A stretch of 64,000 bases of DNA. Origin: Apostichopus japonicus (taxonomy: Eukaryota > Echinodermata > Holothuroidea > Aspidochirotida > Stichopodidae). A model generated the notes under the pieces. That model ran no database searches. It was not told the DNA's origin and saw nothing but the letters and a program-made list of their open reading frames with translations. Made by a program: the position numbers and the translations under genes. The first letter of the stretch is position 1. Each line of letters opens with the position of its first letter. The stretch is from positions 6,245,001 to 6,309,000 of the forward strand of contig NC_092570.1 in assembly GCF_037975245.1 (NCBI RefSeq), written 5' to 3'. This document shows positions 55,901 to 62,200 of this stretch, piece after piece.

Positions 55901-58900
55901 CCTATCACCCCCTCCTACCCTATCACCCCCTCCTACCCTATCACCCCCTCCTACCCTATCACCCCCTCCTACCCTATCACCCCTCTTAAACTACCACCCT
56001 CTAATGTCCAATTTGCTTACATAGTCCATCTCGATGACTGGGAGTAATTTGGAGAGTTTCAAACTCTTGGAAATGTACATTTTGTCAGTTTTAATTACTG
56101 TAAAAGTTAAGGGAAAATAGTTATATATATTTGTATTTAAATTATTTATAATAATTAATAATATTTAACACTAGTCAAATGCAATATTTTGATCAAGAGA
56201 TGTTTTATACACAACACTAGTTAAATTAACCAGCAATTTGTCATGAGCATAATGGATTCACTCAATATTTTGTTTTTCACTTGACAAAAGTGCAAATAGG
56301 AATAAAATATCATTAACTGGGGACTATCAATATTTCTTTTCTGTTTTTTGTTCATCTGAAGCTAAAGCAACTTTGCATATCATGTAACATTGGATCCCAC
56401 CCCAGTCTCATTCGATACATAATTGGAATGCAGTAAGCCATGAATGACATATGTTTGAAAATACATAAATACAATCAAAACTGAAGAAGACTGGTGTTGA
56501 AGTTTAGCAGGAGGTTTCTCTTTGGATATATGTCATTTATCTCTAAGAATTTAATTTACAAACTCTTACTGCTTTGTTTCATTACCAGGTCCAGAAACTT
56601 GCTGCAGATGTGTTGGAGAGAATTCCAGAGGATATCGACTACGAAGGAACAGAGAAGATTCTCAAGGATGACCCGTCTCCATTAAACGTTGTCTTGTTAC
56701 AAGAGGTAGGTGATAACCAGCCAAACCCCCACCCCACCCTCCCCCTTTCCCTCCCTCCTTCCCCTCTTCCTCCTTCCCAACTTTGAGAATCCATTACTAT
56801 GATCAGTAGTCTTATATTACTCATTCAACTATACATATATATATGTGAAAGGATCTTTGGACACTACTACAGCAGAAGTAATACATACTCACATTTTTTC
56901 ACAATTTTTATACTTTTCAATCCAAAGATCCAGAGGTACAATACCCTGTTGCAAGTAATCCGTTCCTCATTGGTTGACTTGGAGAAGGGAATCAGGGGTC
57001 TGGTGGTGATGTCATCAGACTTAGAGGAGATATTTACATGTATCTATGATGCAAGAGTTCCTCCTATGTGGGAAAAGGTAAAGTGACCCGCCAATCTATA
57101 TATAAATATATATATATATATGTATTGGATCATGTTATTGTAAAGATGAGTCTTATTAAGCATTCGTGCAGCAGCTTAGTCGTGGGATTATACTGATAGG
57201 ATGTCATAGGTCTTTTGAGAACGTAATGATGTAACCAGAAACATTTTTTTTGTACAGCAAGTACTGTCATTGAATCTTTGTGGTATGGTATTATAGATGC
57301 TTGAATTAATTAAGTCTAAATCAACTCTAAATCACACTGAGTCGCACAGTCAGCCTGTACATTTGTTATTTTAATAAAGATCAACGTGGGTCGCATTTTT
57401 ATACCTCTCAGTAGTTAATTGTCTTCAAAGTGCGACGTAATCTGATCACAGTTTTCAAGCTGGCCCGGGAGTAATTTCAAGATTAGCCTGTTATTGTAAT
57501 CTAACACTATAGTGCCACAGTACTGCCCACTGGGCTAATGAGTCACATGTATGCAACACTGGTCTGCATAGCGAACACTTGAGAAAGTAATTACAAAGAT
57601 GCAATATCTTCATCAGCCAAGTCAAGCAGGTTTTGCCTGCGTAAGAGTATCGAATATTAGGGTATCGATTGGGACAAATATGCACGAGCAATGCAATGCG
57701 TATGAAGAAGAAAATGGGGAGTAAATCCTATATGATTGAAGCAGGTTGTCAGCAGGCTTAAGTTATGAAGGAAAGCAGGCTTTGGATATTTATAAACACT
57801 TTCCACGAGTAGCAGGGAACTCTAAGTCTAACATTTGCGATATTCAATTCATTTATTCAGCCAATTATTAAAATATGACACATTGAAAATCATAACGTTC
57901 CTCCTGCTCAGTAATATTTATGAGTGGGAAATTTATAAAGATATGTGAAGATATATAAAAAATATGTAAGGATATGAAAATGTATGAAATATTTAAAGAT
58001 ATGCCAAGAATGTAATTAGCAATCTCAAAATTGCAAAAAATATTAATATAGAAATATGTGGAAAAGGCTGAAAAGTGTCCAAATATGCAAACCTAAAATA
58101 TAGATAAAGGGAATATAAAAACTAAAACTAAATAAAAATTTTCAGCAAGTTAGCAGTGGAAGTGGATTAGAAAATGAAATGGTGATGAAAATAGCATGTC
58201 CATAAAAAATAGTATGTCCATAATAAATAGTGTGTTCATAACATCAGAAATGCCATTTGTTGCACCATTCATATCTTCCCAGATATAAATTAACTTCTAA
58301 AGTGATATTTCATTAATCTTAACCACAGTAGTACAATTTTGTAAGCTATTACTACAATAAAGTTACAGGCCAGATGAAACTATTGAAATAATTCACTCAA
58401 ATTTTTAAAAGTGACTGTAACATTACCATGCATGCTCCAAACGCTCTAGTTAGGCTTAATTGACCACAATGTCTGGAAAAGATGTATACTAATAAGTATT
58501 ATCATATGGCAACCCTTTCATAATACTATTTGTATGTTATTAATAGTTTCCATAAACAGAGGTAAATCCTGTGTACAAAGATACCATCATAGTAGAACAG
58601 GAATTTGTTTTTACTGAGACGCTTCACTGAACAATGCAATCTGCACAGAGTATCTCTCTCCTTCCAAAACTGATCTTTATGTATATTTCCCTCTCGGCAG
58701 GCATACCCGTCACGAAAGCCCCTAGGTGCCTGGACCAGGGAGTTGATACAACGTGTCGAGCAGTTGGAAAAGTGGGCCAGTACTGCGCACCCTCCTGTGA
58801 TCTTCTGGATGTCTGGATTCACTTTCCCTACAGGATTTTTGACTGCTGTCCTGCAGACATCTGCTAGGCAGAACAATGTGAGTCCATGCCTGGTCAACTT

Positions 58901-60467
58901 GTATCAAGCTGTATGATTTATGCCTGTTTATTTTTGCAAATATGGGTATAACTAGGTGTTTCCACCTTATAGACCTTTAGTATGGGTACAACAGCATGAG
59001 TTTGAGTACAAGTAGAATTCCCTGTGATGTGGGTACAAGTAAGAGTACAAGGTTGTAAACATGAGTACATTATTTCCTGTACATTGTTTTGTGTTAGTTT
59101 CTGTACAGTATTTTGCGTTAGTTCCTGTACCTTATTTTGTGTTAGTTCCTGTACATTATTTTGCTTTAGTTCCTGTACATTATTTTGTGTTAGTTTCTGT
59201 ACATTATTTTGCGTTTGTTCCCGTACATTATTTTGTGTTAGTTCCTGTACATTACATTGAGTTAGTTCCTGTACTGCTACTAAAACCTGTCCCGAGTACA
59301 CGTACACATCCAGGAGGGCGAGTATGAGTACTGGTAACTATGCTAGAATACGAGTACAGACACAGCTGTACACAGCTGTCTGTTCTATTTATACTCTTCA
59401 GCTCCCACCCAATCATCCAGATGTCAGTGCTTGTAGTTTTAGTTCACACAGACAACTTTGCTTTCTCCCACTGTTAGATTGATCATGTGAAGATTATTCT
59501 TCAAATAAAATTTGGCCCTCTCCTAGAATTTTTAACTTTTGCTGCTCTCACTAGTTTATAGAATTTCAGTTTAGAATCAAGCTATGTTGTGGGTATGTAA
59601 CCATGGTTAAGATTTGATAGTTGCCCTTTAGAGTTAGGCTAACTGTGGTACAACATTCTTCATATATTGCCATTGTTGCTAACATTTGTTGACAAGCTTA
59701 ATAGTCTGATGGTGGTTGTATTTTGAGGCATTTCTAACTATCTTCATCTCTCCCTGTCAATGTTACTTATAGGTCTCTGTAGACAGCCTGTCCTGGGAGT
59801 TCATAGTCTCCCCAGTCGATGACAATAACATCGTTGAACCTCCAAAGGATGGCGTCTGGGTCAAGGGTCTGTACCTCGAAGGAGCTGGATGGGACAAGAA
59901 AAATGCTTGTTTGGTCGAGGCCACCCCCATGCAATTAGTGTGCCCTGTACCAACGATCCACTTCAAGCCAGTAGAGAACAAAAAGAAGAGTGGTAAAGGT
60001 AAGCAAACCTCCCTCCTTGTGCTTAGTTCAATGTTTCCCTCTTTGTGCTTCGGTGTAGTTCAATGTAATTTAATCATACCTTTTGGATGGTCCACAGATT
60101 CTGGGAGCATAACAAACATGTTATATAGCAAATAAAAAATACTGCAATTTTCATAACTACAATCCCCACCCCCTGGAACTCATCCTTATTGTAGGTCCAA
60201 TTTCCAAATTGGGAGAGGGTGGGTGCAGAAGGGGCAAAGAAAATCAATATGATCACAGCATATATGAGGACAATACGGTTGACTTAAAATTCCCTAAATT
60301 CTTATCCTGTAGGTACATATGCGTGCCCGTGCTACTACTACCCTAATCGGAGTGGTTCCACTGGGAGAGCTTCTTTTATCGTTGGCGTGGATCTGAAGGC
60401 AGGAGCTTTTAATCCAGATCACTGGATCAAGAGAGGTACTGCTCTCCTGATGAGCTTGGATTCTTAA
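123..60467 (+). CDS. DNAH2: Axonemal dynein heavy chain 2 (inner arm), 70 exons, 5' partial
   Basis: Motor subunit of a ciliary/flagellar inner dynein arm; in the family DNAH2 is assigned to the two-headed I1/f arm together with DNAH10 and walks on the B-tubule using ATP. The joined exons encode 3,921 residues in one frame: tail (1-773), linker (774-1276), AAA1 (P-loop about 1296), AAA2 (about 1577), AAA3 (about 1910), AAA4 (about 2258), stalk with microtubule-binding domain (about 2487-2794), AAA5, AAA6, and a C-terminal domain ending in LLMSLDS. Orthology to DNAH2 rather than another dynein rests on the near-identical C-terminus ([28 protein letters not shown]) and on tail segments such as [20 protein letters not shown], recalled from the vertebrate protein. 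All 69 introns are GT-AG and phases agree throughout. The start codon and about 500 N-terminal residues lie upstream of the window. No frameshift or stop is seen, so the gene looks functional. Exon coordinates are given in the domain entries. Confidence 0.93.
2020..2320 (+). repeat. Low-complexity stretch in intron 4, with a long C run
   Basis: The first part of intron 4 (1948-3822) contains a G-rich patch near 2027-2068, T/A-rich sequence, and an uninterrupted C run of more than 20 bases at about 2286-2308. No coding sequence is visible in 1948-2620. Confidence 0.7.
2627..3844 (+). repeat. 48-bp minisatellite carrying copies of the exon 5 acceptor
   Basis: About 25 tandem copies of a 48-bp unit (three units are 51 bp, with an extra CAT). 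Each unit holds gattttactcaatgattta, a segment of the form tctatatacag or attatgtacag, and then gttcagtccatagtggac. The last copy runs straight into exon 5, so the array is made of the intron 4/exon 5 boundary: intron tail plus the first 22 bases of the exon. Because 48 is a multiple of three, a 397-codon frame stays open on the minus strand (16-residue repeat [16 protein letters not shown]) and shorter frames on the plus strand. I regard these as by-products, not genes. Confidence 0.95.
3823..6745 (+). CDS. DNAH2: DNAH2 exons 5-8: tail, continued
   Basis: Exons 3823-4062, 4838-5008, 5761-5895 and 6630-6745 encode residues 235-455. Exon 5 begins [13 protein letters not shown]; the acceptor choice at 3821-3822 is fixed by the protein, since every upstream copy of the same acceptor leads to a TGA ten codons later. 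Exon 6 carries [20 protein letters not shown], a strongly conserved DNAH2 tail segment. Exon 8 ends NYLKTWDN across the next junction. The introns 4063-4837 and 5896-6629 show no coding content beyond the SINE at 5378-5609 in intron 6. Confidence 0.92.
5378..5609 (-). mobile_element. tRNA-derived SINE, copy 1
   Basis: About 230 bp, repeated near 25.4 kb and 33.9 kb. Read on the minus strand the element starts with a tRNA-like head at about 5609-5540. It has an A-box-like ttagctcagtggttaacg and a B-box-like gagttcgagtc, and the outer bases GGAGTG and CACTCC can pair as an acceptor stem. A non-tRNA body follows, ending near the inverted motif cctgcttgcaggagg. This is the standard layout of a Pol III-driven SINE. 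It is antisense to DNAH2 within intron 6. Confidence 0.8.
7414..11082 (+). CDS. DNAH2: DNAH2 exons 9-14: end of tail, start of linker
   Basis: Exons 7414-7509, 8350-8550, 9099-9255, 9650-9824, 10179-10342 and 10921-11082 encode residues 455-773. Conserved blocks include [68 protein letters not shown] and [13 protein letters not shown]. The last is typical of the start of the linker. All splice sites are GT-AG; the phases 1, 2, 2, 0, 1, 0 close the frame. The introns between (for example 7510-8349 and 8551-9098) contain homopolymer G or C runs (7858-7876, 8786-8796) but no other feature. Confidence 0.92.
11573..17702 (+). CDS. DNAH2: DNAH2 exons 15-22: linker (DHC_N2)
   Basis: Exons 11573-11916, 13114-13294, 14101-14239, 14680-14840, 15355-15510, 16014-16139, 16727-16837 and 17410-17702 encode residues 774-1276. 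The linker is the lever that swings across the AAA ring to make the power stroke. Diagnostic blocks are [89 protein letters not shown] and [20 protein letters not shown]. The last leads into the AAA1 N-terminus. Exon 22 ends with ACA GAC AG; a copy of this end lies about 196 bp downstream. Confidence 0.95.
11927..12855 (+). repeat. About 40-bp minisatellite in intron 15
   Basis: Roughly 20 imperfect copies of a unit of about 40 bp built from two related half-units: gatgaggtatggtatgttta and catgaggtgtatcatgatta. Half-units are sometimes missing or repeated, so the period is irregular. The array starts a few bases after the exon 15 donor but holds no exon copy. It fills most of intron 15 (11917-13113). 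Confidence 0.9.
16897..16959 (-). repeat. Relic of a dispersed repeat with a CTGAAGA hairpin motif
   Basis: On the minus strand this reads CTGAAGAAGATCCTGCTAG followed by GATC, matching the core of the larger repeats at 41.8-42.1 kb and 53.1-53.5 kb. The GAAAC that follows the hairpin in those copies is changed here. It lies in intron 21 just after a short ATT/ATG-rich stretch. Confidence 0.5.
17686..18060 (+). repeat. Two-copy tandem duplication including the exon 22 donor
   Basis: A segment of about 185-196 bp occurs twice in tandem (17686-17881 and 17882-18060). Copy 1 contains the last bases of exon 22 (acagacag) and the real donor gtcagt at 17703. Copy 2 repeats the exon end and donor, with gt at 17899. 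Shared marks include gtacagtcaggagtgt, tagctgttgtacaggg and gcatataccacaatagcata. The copies are near-identical with small indels, which suggests a recent event. Confidence 0.92.
18514..21263 (+). CDS. DNAH2: DNAH2 exons 23-27: AAA1, main ATP hydrolysis site
   Basis: Exons 18514-18703, 19143-19323, 19492-19619, 20083-20235 and 21138-21263 encode residues 1277-1536. Exon 23 carries the Walker A motif [13 protein letters not shown] (about residue 1296) and [20 protein letters not shown]. Exon 24 carries the Walker B motif [10 protein letters not shown] with the DE pair intact. Exon 25 gives [20 protein letters not shown], and exon 26 [20 protein letters not shown]. All catalytic residues I can judge are present, so the site should be active. 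The introns here, including 20236-21137, contain no recognisable element. Confidence 0.96.
21876..25351 (+). CDS. DNAH2: DNAH2 exons 28-33: AAA2
   Basis: Exons 21876-22094, 22653-22770, 23112-23248, 24009-24149, 24737-24895 and 25107-25351 encode residues 1537-1875. Exon 28 has the P-loop GKTGSGKT (about residue 1577) after [15 protein letters not shown]. Exon 29 has [15 protein letters not shown]. Exon 30 has [20 protein letters not shown] and exon 31 [18 protein letters not shown]2 binds ATP structurally in the family and is thought not to hydrolyse it. Exon 33 ends with [20 protein letters not shown] and WRYPN, the spacer before AAA3. Confidence 0.95.
25379..25604 (-). mobile_element. tRNA-derived SINE, copy 2 (head truncated)
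   Basis: Same element as at 5378 and 33890, in intron 33 and again antisense to the gene. On the minus strand the B box reads ggttcgagtc, the consensus form. The extreme 5' end of the tRNA head is missing: the match stops at gatcagtggttaacgccggt. The 3' end is followed by a short run of atac repeats (25379-25397 on the plus strand), a usual SINE tail. Confidence 0.8.
25694..25848 (+). repeat. 35-bp tandem repeat, about 4 copies
   Basis: Copies of ggattacaggcacctggg followed by ctggtggtcccc recur at a 35-36 bp spacing in intron 33. No splice junction is included. A second small duplication of about 90 bp period lies at about 26220-26360, marked by acttttagggtatcat. Confidence 0.85.
26527..30871 (+). 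CDS. DNAH2: DNAH2 exons 34-39: AAA3
   Basis: Exons 26527-26783, 27247-27413, 28029-28133, 28695-28969, 29278-29408 and 30716-30871 encode residues 1876-2240. Exon 34 carries [17 protein letters not shown] and the P-loop [14 protein letters not shown] (about residue 1910), then [20 protein letters not shown]. Exon 35 has the Walker B region [20 protein letters not shown]. Exon 36 has [20 protein letters not shown], and exon 37 the very conserved [20 protein letters not shown]3 is a regulatory nucleotide site in the family. Introns 34, 35 and 38 carry repeats described separately. Confidence 0.95.
27037..27222 (+). repeat. 62-bp tandem repeat, 3 copies
   Basis: Three copies of a unit starting gaaagctctattgtgggtac and including tttcaagtgtttagat, at 27037, 27099 and 27160. 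The third is the most diverged. It lies in intron 34 just before exon 35 and contains no exon sequence. Confidence 0.85.
27500..27562 (-). repeat. Relic of the dispersed repeat with hairpin motif
   Basis: On the minus strand this reads CTGAAGATCCTGCACGGATC followed by GAAAAGTCAGCC. It is a diverged match to the conserved core of the repeats at 41.8 and 53.1 kb. It lies in intron 35 next to a G-rich run. Confidence 0.45.
29480..30028 (+). repeat. 31-bp minisatellite in intron 38
   Basis: About 17 copies of a 31-bp unit, ttagatatgtggtatctatg then ttaggtcagtg, with point variants such as tataaaag and gtgtctatg. It starts about 70 bp after the exon 38 donor and includes no exon sequence. Confidence 0.92.
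30155..30400 (+). mobile_element. Possible hAT-type DNA transposon remnant
   Basis: At 30158 the sequence reads ccaggggttctcaataggtg then gtctacgggcc, which resembles the CAGGGGTTCTCAA terminal motif common in hAT elements. No clear second terminal repeat, target duplication or transposase is visible, so this is at best a fragment. Confidence 0.35.
31210..32955 (+). CDS. DNAH2: DNAH2 exons 40-43: AAA4
   Basis: Exons 31210-31377, 31572-31872, 32380-32512 and 32816-32955 encode residues 2240-2487. Exon 40 has [20 protein letters not shown], the P-loop form with GSGRQS instead of GSGKS that is normal for AAA4 of axonemal dyneins. Exon 41 has [20 protein letters not shown] and [12 protein letters not shown]. 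Exon 42 has [20 protein letters not shown], and exon 43 [18 protein letters not shown], the entry to the stalk. The intron before exon 42 ends in a CT-rich stretch (32290-32360). Confidence 0.95.
33615..37063 (+). CDS. DNAH2: DNAH2 exons 44-48: stalk and microtubule-binding domain
   Basis: Exons 33615-33825, 34253-34369, 34844-34985, 36416-36702 and 36899-37063 encode residues 2487-2794. Exons 44-45 form the first coiled-coil strand ([40 protein letters not shown]). Exons 46-47 form the microtubule-binding domain ([60 protein letters not shown]). Exons 47-48 form the returning strand ([20 protein letters not shown]). The 3' end of exon 48 is duplicated downstream. Confidence 0.95.
33890..34125 (-). 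mobile_element. tRNA-derived SINE, copy 3
   Basis: Best preserved of the three copies, in intron 44 and antisense to the gene. On the minus strand the head begins GGAGTGTTAGCTCAGAGG and ends with agagttcgagtcactcc, so the first and last six bases pair perfectly. The plus-strand left end runs into tatgtatgtattttagatcc, the tail side. The middle of the head carries aatcataagg, suggesting a CAT anticodon loop. The tRNA identity is not certain. Confidence 0.82.
34986..36415 (+). other. Intron 46: no gene seen; short inverted repeat
   Basis: The 1.4-kb intron has a short (atca)n run at about 35100-35120 and a segment (35360-36130) with more CpG than its neighbours. An imperfect inverted repeat caaaagccacacg / cgtgtgacttttg lies near 35850-35910. 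A 20-bp direct duplication (ataaatcctcccatctc) lies just before exon 47. I do not recognise any element. Confidence 0.5.
37045..37292 (+). repeat. Duplicated exon 48 end and donor
   Basis: The segment gggagaccaatgttgcg with donor gtaactatatttatcaatcc, then ttccaaccag, at 37045-37093 recurs at 37242-37292 with one substitution inside the exon part (gttgcg to gtcgcg). The copies are about 198 bp apart with unrelated sequence between. Copy 2 keeps a usable-looking gtaact donor. Confidence 0.9.
37845..42592 (+). CDS. DNAH2: DNAH2 exons 49-54: AAA5
   Basis: Exons 37845-37970, 38433-38581, 39302-39519, 40276-40558, 41290-41434 and 42393-42592 encode residues 2795-3168. Blocks are [80 protein letters not shown] and [20 protein letters not shown] (these lead to the strut), and [23 protein letters not shown]5 lacks an active ATP site in the family. 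Exons 52 and 54 are both followed by arrays made of their own 3' ends. Introns 49-51 contain the SINE/LINE-like tail at 39060 and nothing else recognisable. Confidence 0.95.
39060..39165 (+). repeat. LINE/SINE-type 3' tail motif
   Basis: The sequence tgtaaagcgctttgagac, then ttgctggtataaagcgcta and tataaa, matches a motif often seen at the 3' ends of LINE-mobilised repeats in aquatic animals. Only about 100 bp is recognisable. It lies in intron 50. Confidence 0.45.
40545..41245 (+). repeat. 68/69-bp array of the exon 52 donor, 11 copies
   Basis: The exon end gatgagattctcag plus the intron start recurs every 68 or 69 bp (one 64). Would-be donors lie at 40559 (real), 40627, 40696, 40760, 40829, 40897, 40966, 41034, 41103, 41172 and 41240. 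Units alternate between a ttcaactaaatgg form and a ttccaactaaatcat form, so the true unit is a dimer of about 137 bp. The real site reads gtaagg. The copies read gtaac or gtaat, and the last two (gtcaca, gaaagg) are broken. Confidence 0.95.
41838..42147 (-). repeat. Dispersed repeat, copy A (minus strand)
   Basis: About 310 bp matching 53143-53450 in inverted orientation with high identity. On the minus strand it has a pyrimidine-rich part (ctctttgtccctccactg), then tttgaagaagatcctgct and aggatcaaaacgtcaggcc, and an end ctaacagttttattttatt. It is probably the 3' part of a retroelement. It lies in intron 53. Confidence 0.8.
42556..44425 (+). repeat. 49-bp minisatellite carrying about 38 copies of the exon 54 donor
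   Basis: The 3' end of exon 54 (ctaccacacctactcagtct then acag) plus the donor gtaagaatgacacggtcttg recurs about 38 times at 49 bp, or 48 bp where one g is lost. The first copy is the real exon end at 42592. Variants (gactacc/gagtacc, cacggtc/cacagtc, gaatgac/gagtgac) are mixed along the array. Nearly all copies keep a perfect gtaaga donor. The array fills most of intron 54. Confidence 0.97.
44619..49786 (+). CDS. DNAH2: DNAH2 exons 55-60: AAA6
   Basis: Exons 44619-44745, 45776-45861, 47676-47776, 48379-48493, 48942-49032 and 49661-49786 encode residues 3168-3383. Blocks are [112 protein letters not shown] and [20 protein letters not shown]. Introns here are the longest plain ones (45862-47675). 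They hold the LINE relic (intron 55) and AT microsatellites near 48625-48660. The end of exon 60 is duplicated downstream. Confidence 0.95.
44815..45215 (+). mobile_element. Degenerate LINE ORF2 C-terminal fragment
   Basis: Translation gives [15 protein letters not shown], then [20 protein letters not shown] and, after a one-base frameshift near 44957, [19 protein letters not shown] and [13 protein letters not shown]. This order (RWT, T-Q-TP, RRLR-FGHV-R, LAQDRN-WR) is characteristic of the end of the reverse-transcriptase protein of non-LTR retrotransposons. A short (act)n run at about 45188-45207 follows, as at many LINE 3' ends. It is broken and 5'-truncated, in the sense orientation within intron 55. 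Confidence 0.85.
45862..47675 (+). other. Intron 56: no gene seen
   Basis: 1.8 kb of AT-rich sequence with a short diverged match to the gatcct/tgaagag repeat core near 45915-45950, and tgta and cagt microsatellites at 46675-46730. No coding or RNA feature is visible. Confidence 0.6.
49746..49995 (+). repeat. Duplicated exon 60 end with decayed donor
   Basis: The exon end aggatgatcaaggaaggtgt, then ccgagag with donor gtacgt and caaagttatagtttga, at 49762-49819 recurs at about 49917-49976. The copy reads gtaagagagttatgcagc, so the exon part is altered and the donor GT has become TT. The period is about 158 bp. Confidence 0.88.
50697..56705 (+). CDS. DNAH2: DNAH2 exons 61-66: end of AAA6 and C-terminal domain
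   Basis: Exons 50697-50888, 52218-52409, 53624-53808, 54869-54926, 55378-55542 and 56589-56705 encode residues 3384-3686. Blocks are [114 protein letters not shown] and [20 protein letters not shown]. Exon 64 is short (58 bp). Introns 61-65 hold the satellite, dispersed repeat and minisatellites listed separately. Confidence 0.95.
51222..52090 (+). repeat. 15-bp satellite (tcatgtctcgtcgtt)n in intron 61
   Basis: About 57 copies of a 15-bp unit, tcatgtctcgtcgtt, with a ccatgtctcgtcgtt variant. Blocks of about 205 bp recur: an irregular joint atcgtatcatgtcgtttcct appears at about 51411 and again at about 51616, each followed by a run of tttcat units and then a cluster of four ttccat units. Because 15 is a multiple of three, all frames stay open for up to 333 codons. 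The encoded SSFHV/MSRRF/VSCLV strings are not proteins of any family I know. Confidence 0.95.
53143..53450 (+). repeat. Dispersed repeat, copy B (plus strand)
   Basis: Counterpart of 41838-42147, in intron 62. It reads aatcctctctttgtccctcc, then cctttgaagaagatcctg, ctaggatcgaaacatcaggc and caacttacttttacac, and ends aacagttttattttatttt. The core GATCC-TGCTA-GGATC can form a hairpin. Shorter diverged relatives lie at 16897, 27500 and about 45915. Confidence 0.8.
53885..54840 (+). repeat. About 88-bp minisatellite with matching ends, intron 63
   Basis: Copies of ttgacttgacccaggtcaca then ctcagg recur about every 88 bp from about 54000 to 54610. Inside each unit there is a second weaker half (gatttaacccaggtcaaact). 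The array is bracketed by two copies of gctactagattcaactttct then cctg (53909 and 54783), so the flanks match each other as well. Confidence 0.88.
55735..55990 (+). repeat. Pyrimidine-rich stretch with 19-bp tandem repeat
   Basis: C/T-rich DNA in intron 65, with about five exact copies of a 19-bp unit ctcctaccctatcaccccc at 55888-55983, preceded by looser relatives. No exon sequence is included. Confidence 0.85.
56928..60467 (+). CDS. DNAH2: DNAH2 exons 67-70: C-terminus and stop
   Basis: Exons 56928-57077, 58701-58877, 59773-59998 and 60313-60467 encode residues 3687-3921 and the TAA stop at 60465-60467. Blocks are [80 protein letters not shown] and [15 protein letters not shown], and the closing [16 protein letters not shown]. 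This last part is the most specific evidence for DNAH2 against its paralogs. Confidence 0.96.
57078..58700 (+). other. Intron 67: no gene seen
   Basis: 1.6 kb with a TA microsatellite just after the donor (57098-57122) and otherwise unique-looking AT-rich sequence. Nothing coding is supported on either strand. Confidence 0.6.
59060..59290 (+). repeat. 24-bp minisatellite in intron 68
   Basis: About nine copies of ttttgtgttagttcctgtac then atta. The period of 24 keeps frames open on both strands (minus-strand VQELTQNN repeat). It looks like a by-product of the period, not a gene. Confidence 0.9.
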
Positions 60468-62200
60468 TTACCCTGCTCTAAATGATACTTTATAATATTA
60501 AGGATTTGATTTAATTAATAATAATCATAAAAAACAGTGTTGAATATTCCGTCACTAACAGTTAAGTGAAAATCTCTAAAATTGCCCAGATGGATGGAAT
60601 CCTTTCACTGTCTAAAGTCTGATCTTTCATGATAAATTATTTCAAGATAAATTCCATTGTATTCATCTTAAAGCTTTTTGATTTTAGTCTTGAGCTACAG
60701 TACTTTGTTCAAATGACATAGGATTTATATTATTGACAAATATTTTGGACAAATGTTTGAAAGCTGGGATTTTCCCGATATGCAACAGAAAACACACTCA
60801 CGCAGAGTAATGACAATGGTAGAAACAGGTTTTTCTTTCCATATAATAAGTTCTACCCTATTTCTAGTGGGTCCTCATGTTTCTGCAACAGAAGCTAACC
60901 AATTACATGCAAGACTATCCTAAGACCATTAAATCACATTCCTGTCATGATGACCATTTCATGATACTCTTAAATTGCTGTCATTCTTTATGATCACTTC
61001 ACACATTTGCATTTCCTTTGAAAACTTTCCAAAATTTTCCTGTAAAACCTTGCCAAACTTTTTTAAACCTTGAAGTGGAATGTCTTTCATTTAGATGTCT
61101 TGCTCAAATCATTCCCATATTGTGACCAAATATATATAGTTTTATATTCAGACTACAATGCCTTGATTCAAAGTAAAGCCGTCCGTAAGAGTTTGTGGTC
61201 TCGTTGTGCATTTAAGATGCACTCACAAACACCTAAGTGTCTTGTCAGCATTGTAAATATCAAGTATATTTAGATATCACTACCAAGGGATTCGGGTGCC
61301 TACCTTTAAGAATATATTTACATTGCTATTAATTCTAACGTAATTTTTCTAGTGGTTCATCCAGGTTTCTTTCGTACAGGATGCCACATTTGTGTTACAA
61401 TTTAGAACCGTTAAACTGTAGTAACACAATTTCTTGAGAGTTGTAATGTTAATTAAGATTTTTTTTATTTTTTTGGTATTGCTTTTCACCTTGCAGGGAA
61501 GAGATATTTTGTAAATATTACAGATTTGTATATTTAGCCTTGTGATACTTCAGTTTTGTGTTTTTAGAAAATACCTGCTGTGATGCAAAAGAAACCAGAA
61601 AATACTGTTGATACATCACTAATAAATCCAAAACTTCTATCTCTTGGAAACTTGGACGGAATTTTCAATAGTTCAAAAGAGCCTTGTTTTAATATTGTAA
61701 CAGCTGGTTATGTGAGTTACATTTTATGGTTTTATCATTTATTAATTATAGCTTAATTTTATTGAAAGGATAGAATTGGGTTCAAAAGGATGGTCTGATA
61801 CCTCTAAATTTGTGGTCAGACAAACTACTGTATCAATGAAGGCATGGCCAGTTCCATTACAGTGAAAACACATATAGTTGGACAACTAGACATTCGGACA
61901 AAAGTCTAGTTTGGTAAGTCAGAAAAACCAGCAAATTTTACAGCAATATTTGTTTACAGCATTGTAACACTTGCCCTTTTTCAGACAAATGTCACTGGCA
62001 AATTTAGAGGATACCAGAAAAAAATTCATCTGTGACCATCATAGTAACAGATATGTTTACCTTTACCATTCAGTAGTAAAAAAAAAATGTTTTAATAAGA
62101 TAAGTTAGCTGAGAAAGCAATTATAATGGAATTTATGGAAATTTAATGAAAGCAAATATTTTTTGTGGAAGAATTAAAATAAAGTTGTGTGAAACTATTT
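60468..62200 (+). other. Probable 3' UTR of DNAH2 and flank
   Basis: AT-rich sequence without supported coding content follows the stop. AATAAA occurs at about 61621 and at 62178-62183. The second is followed at once by the GT-rich gttgtgtg, so it is the better candidate, but it would imply a 3' UTR of about 1.7 kb. Confidence 0.4.
62178..62183 (+). terminator. Candidate polyadenylation signal AATAAA
   Basis: AATAAA with gttgtgtg directly downstream. This is sequence-only evidence; the earlier AATAAA at about 61621 is an alternative. Confidence 0.3.

Noticed and set aside
58918-59307. 129-codon minus-strand frame rich in Gln, Asn and Thr
   Set aside because: It follows from the 24-bp repeat period and has no supporting features outside the array.
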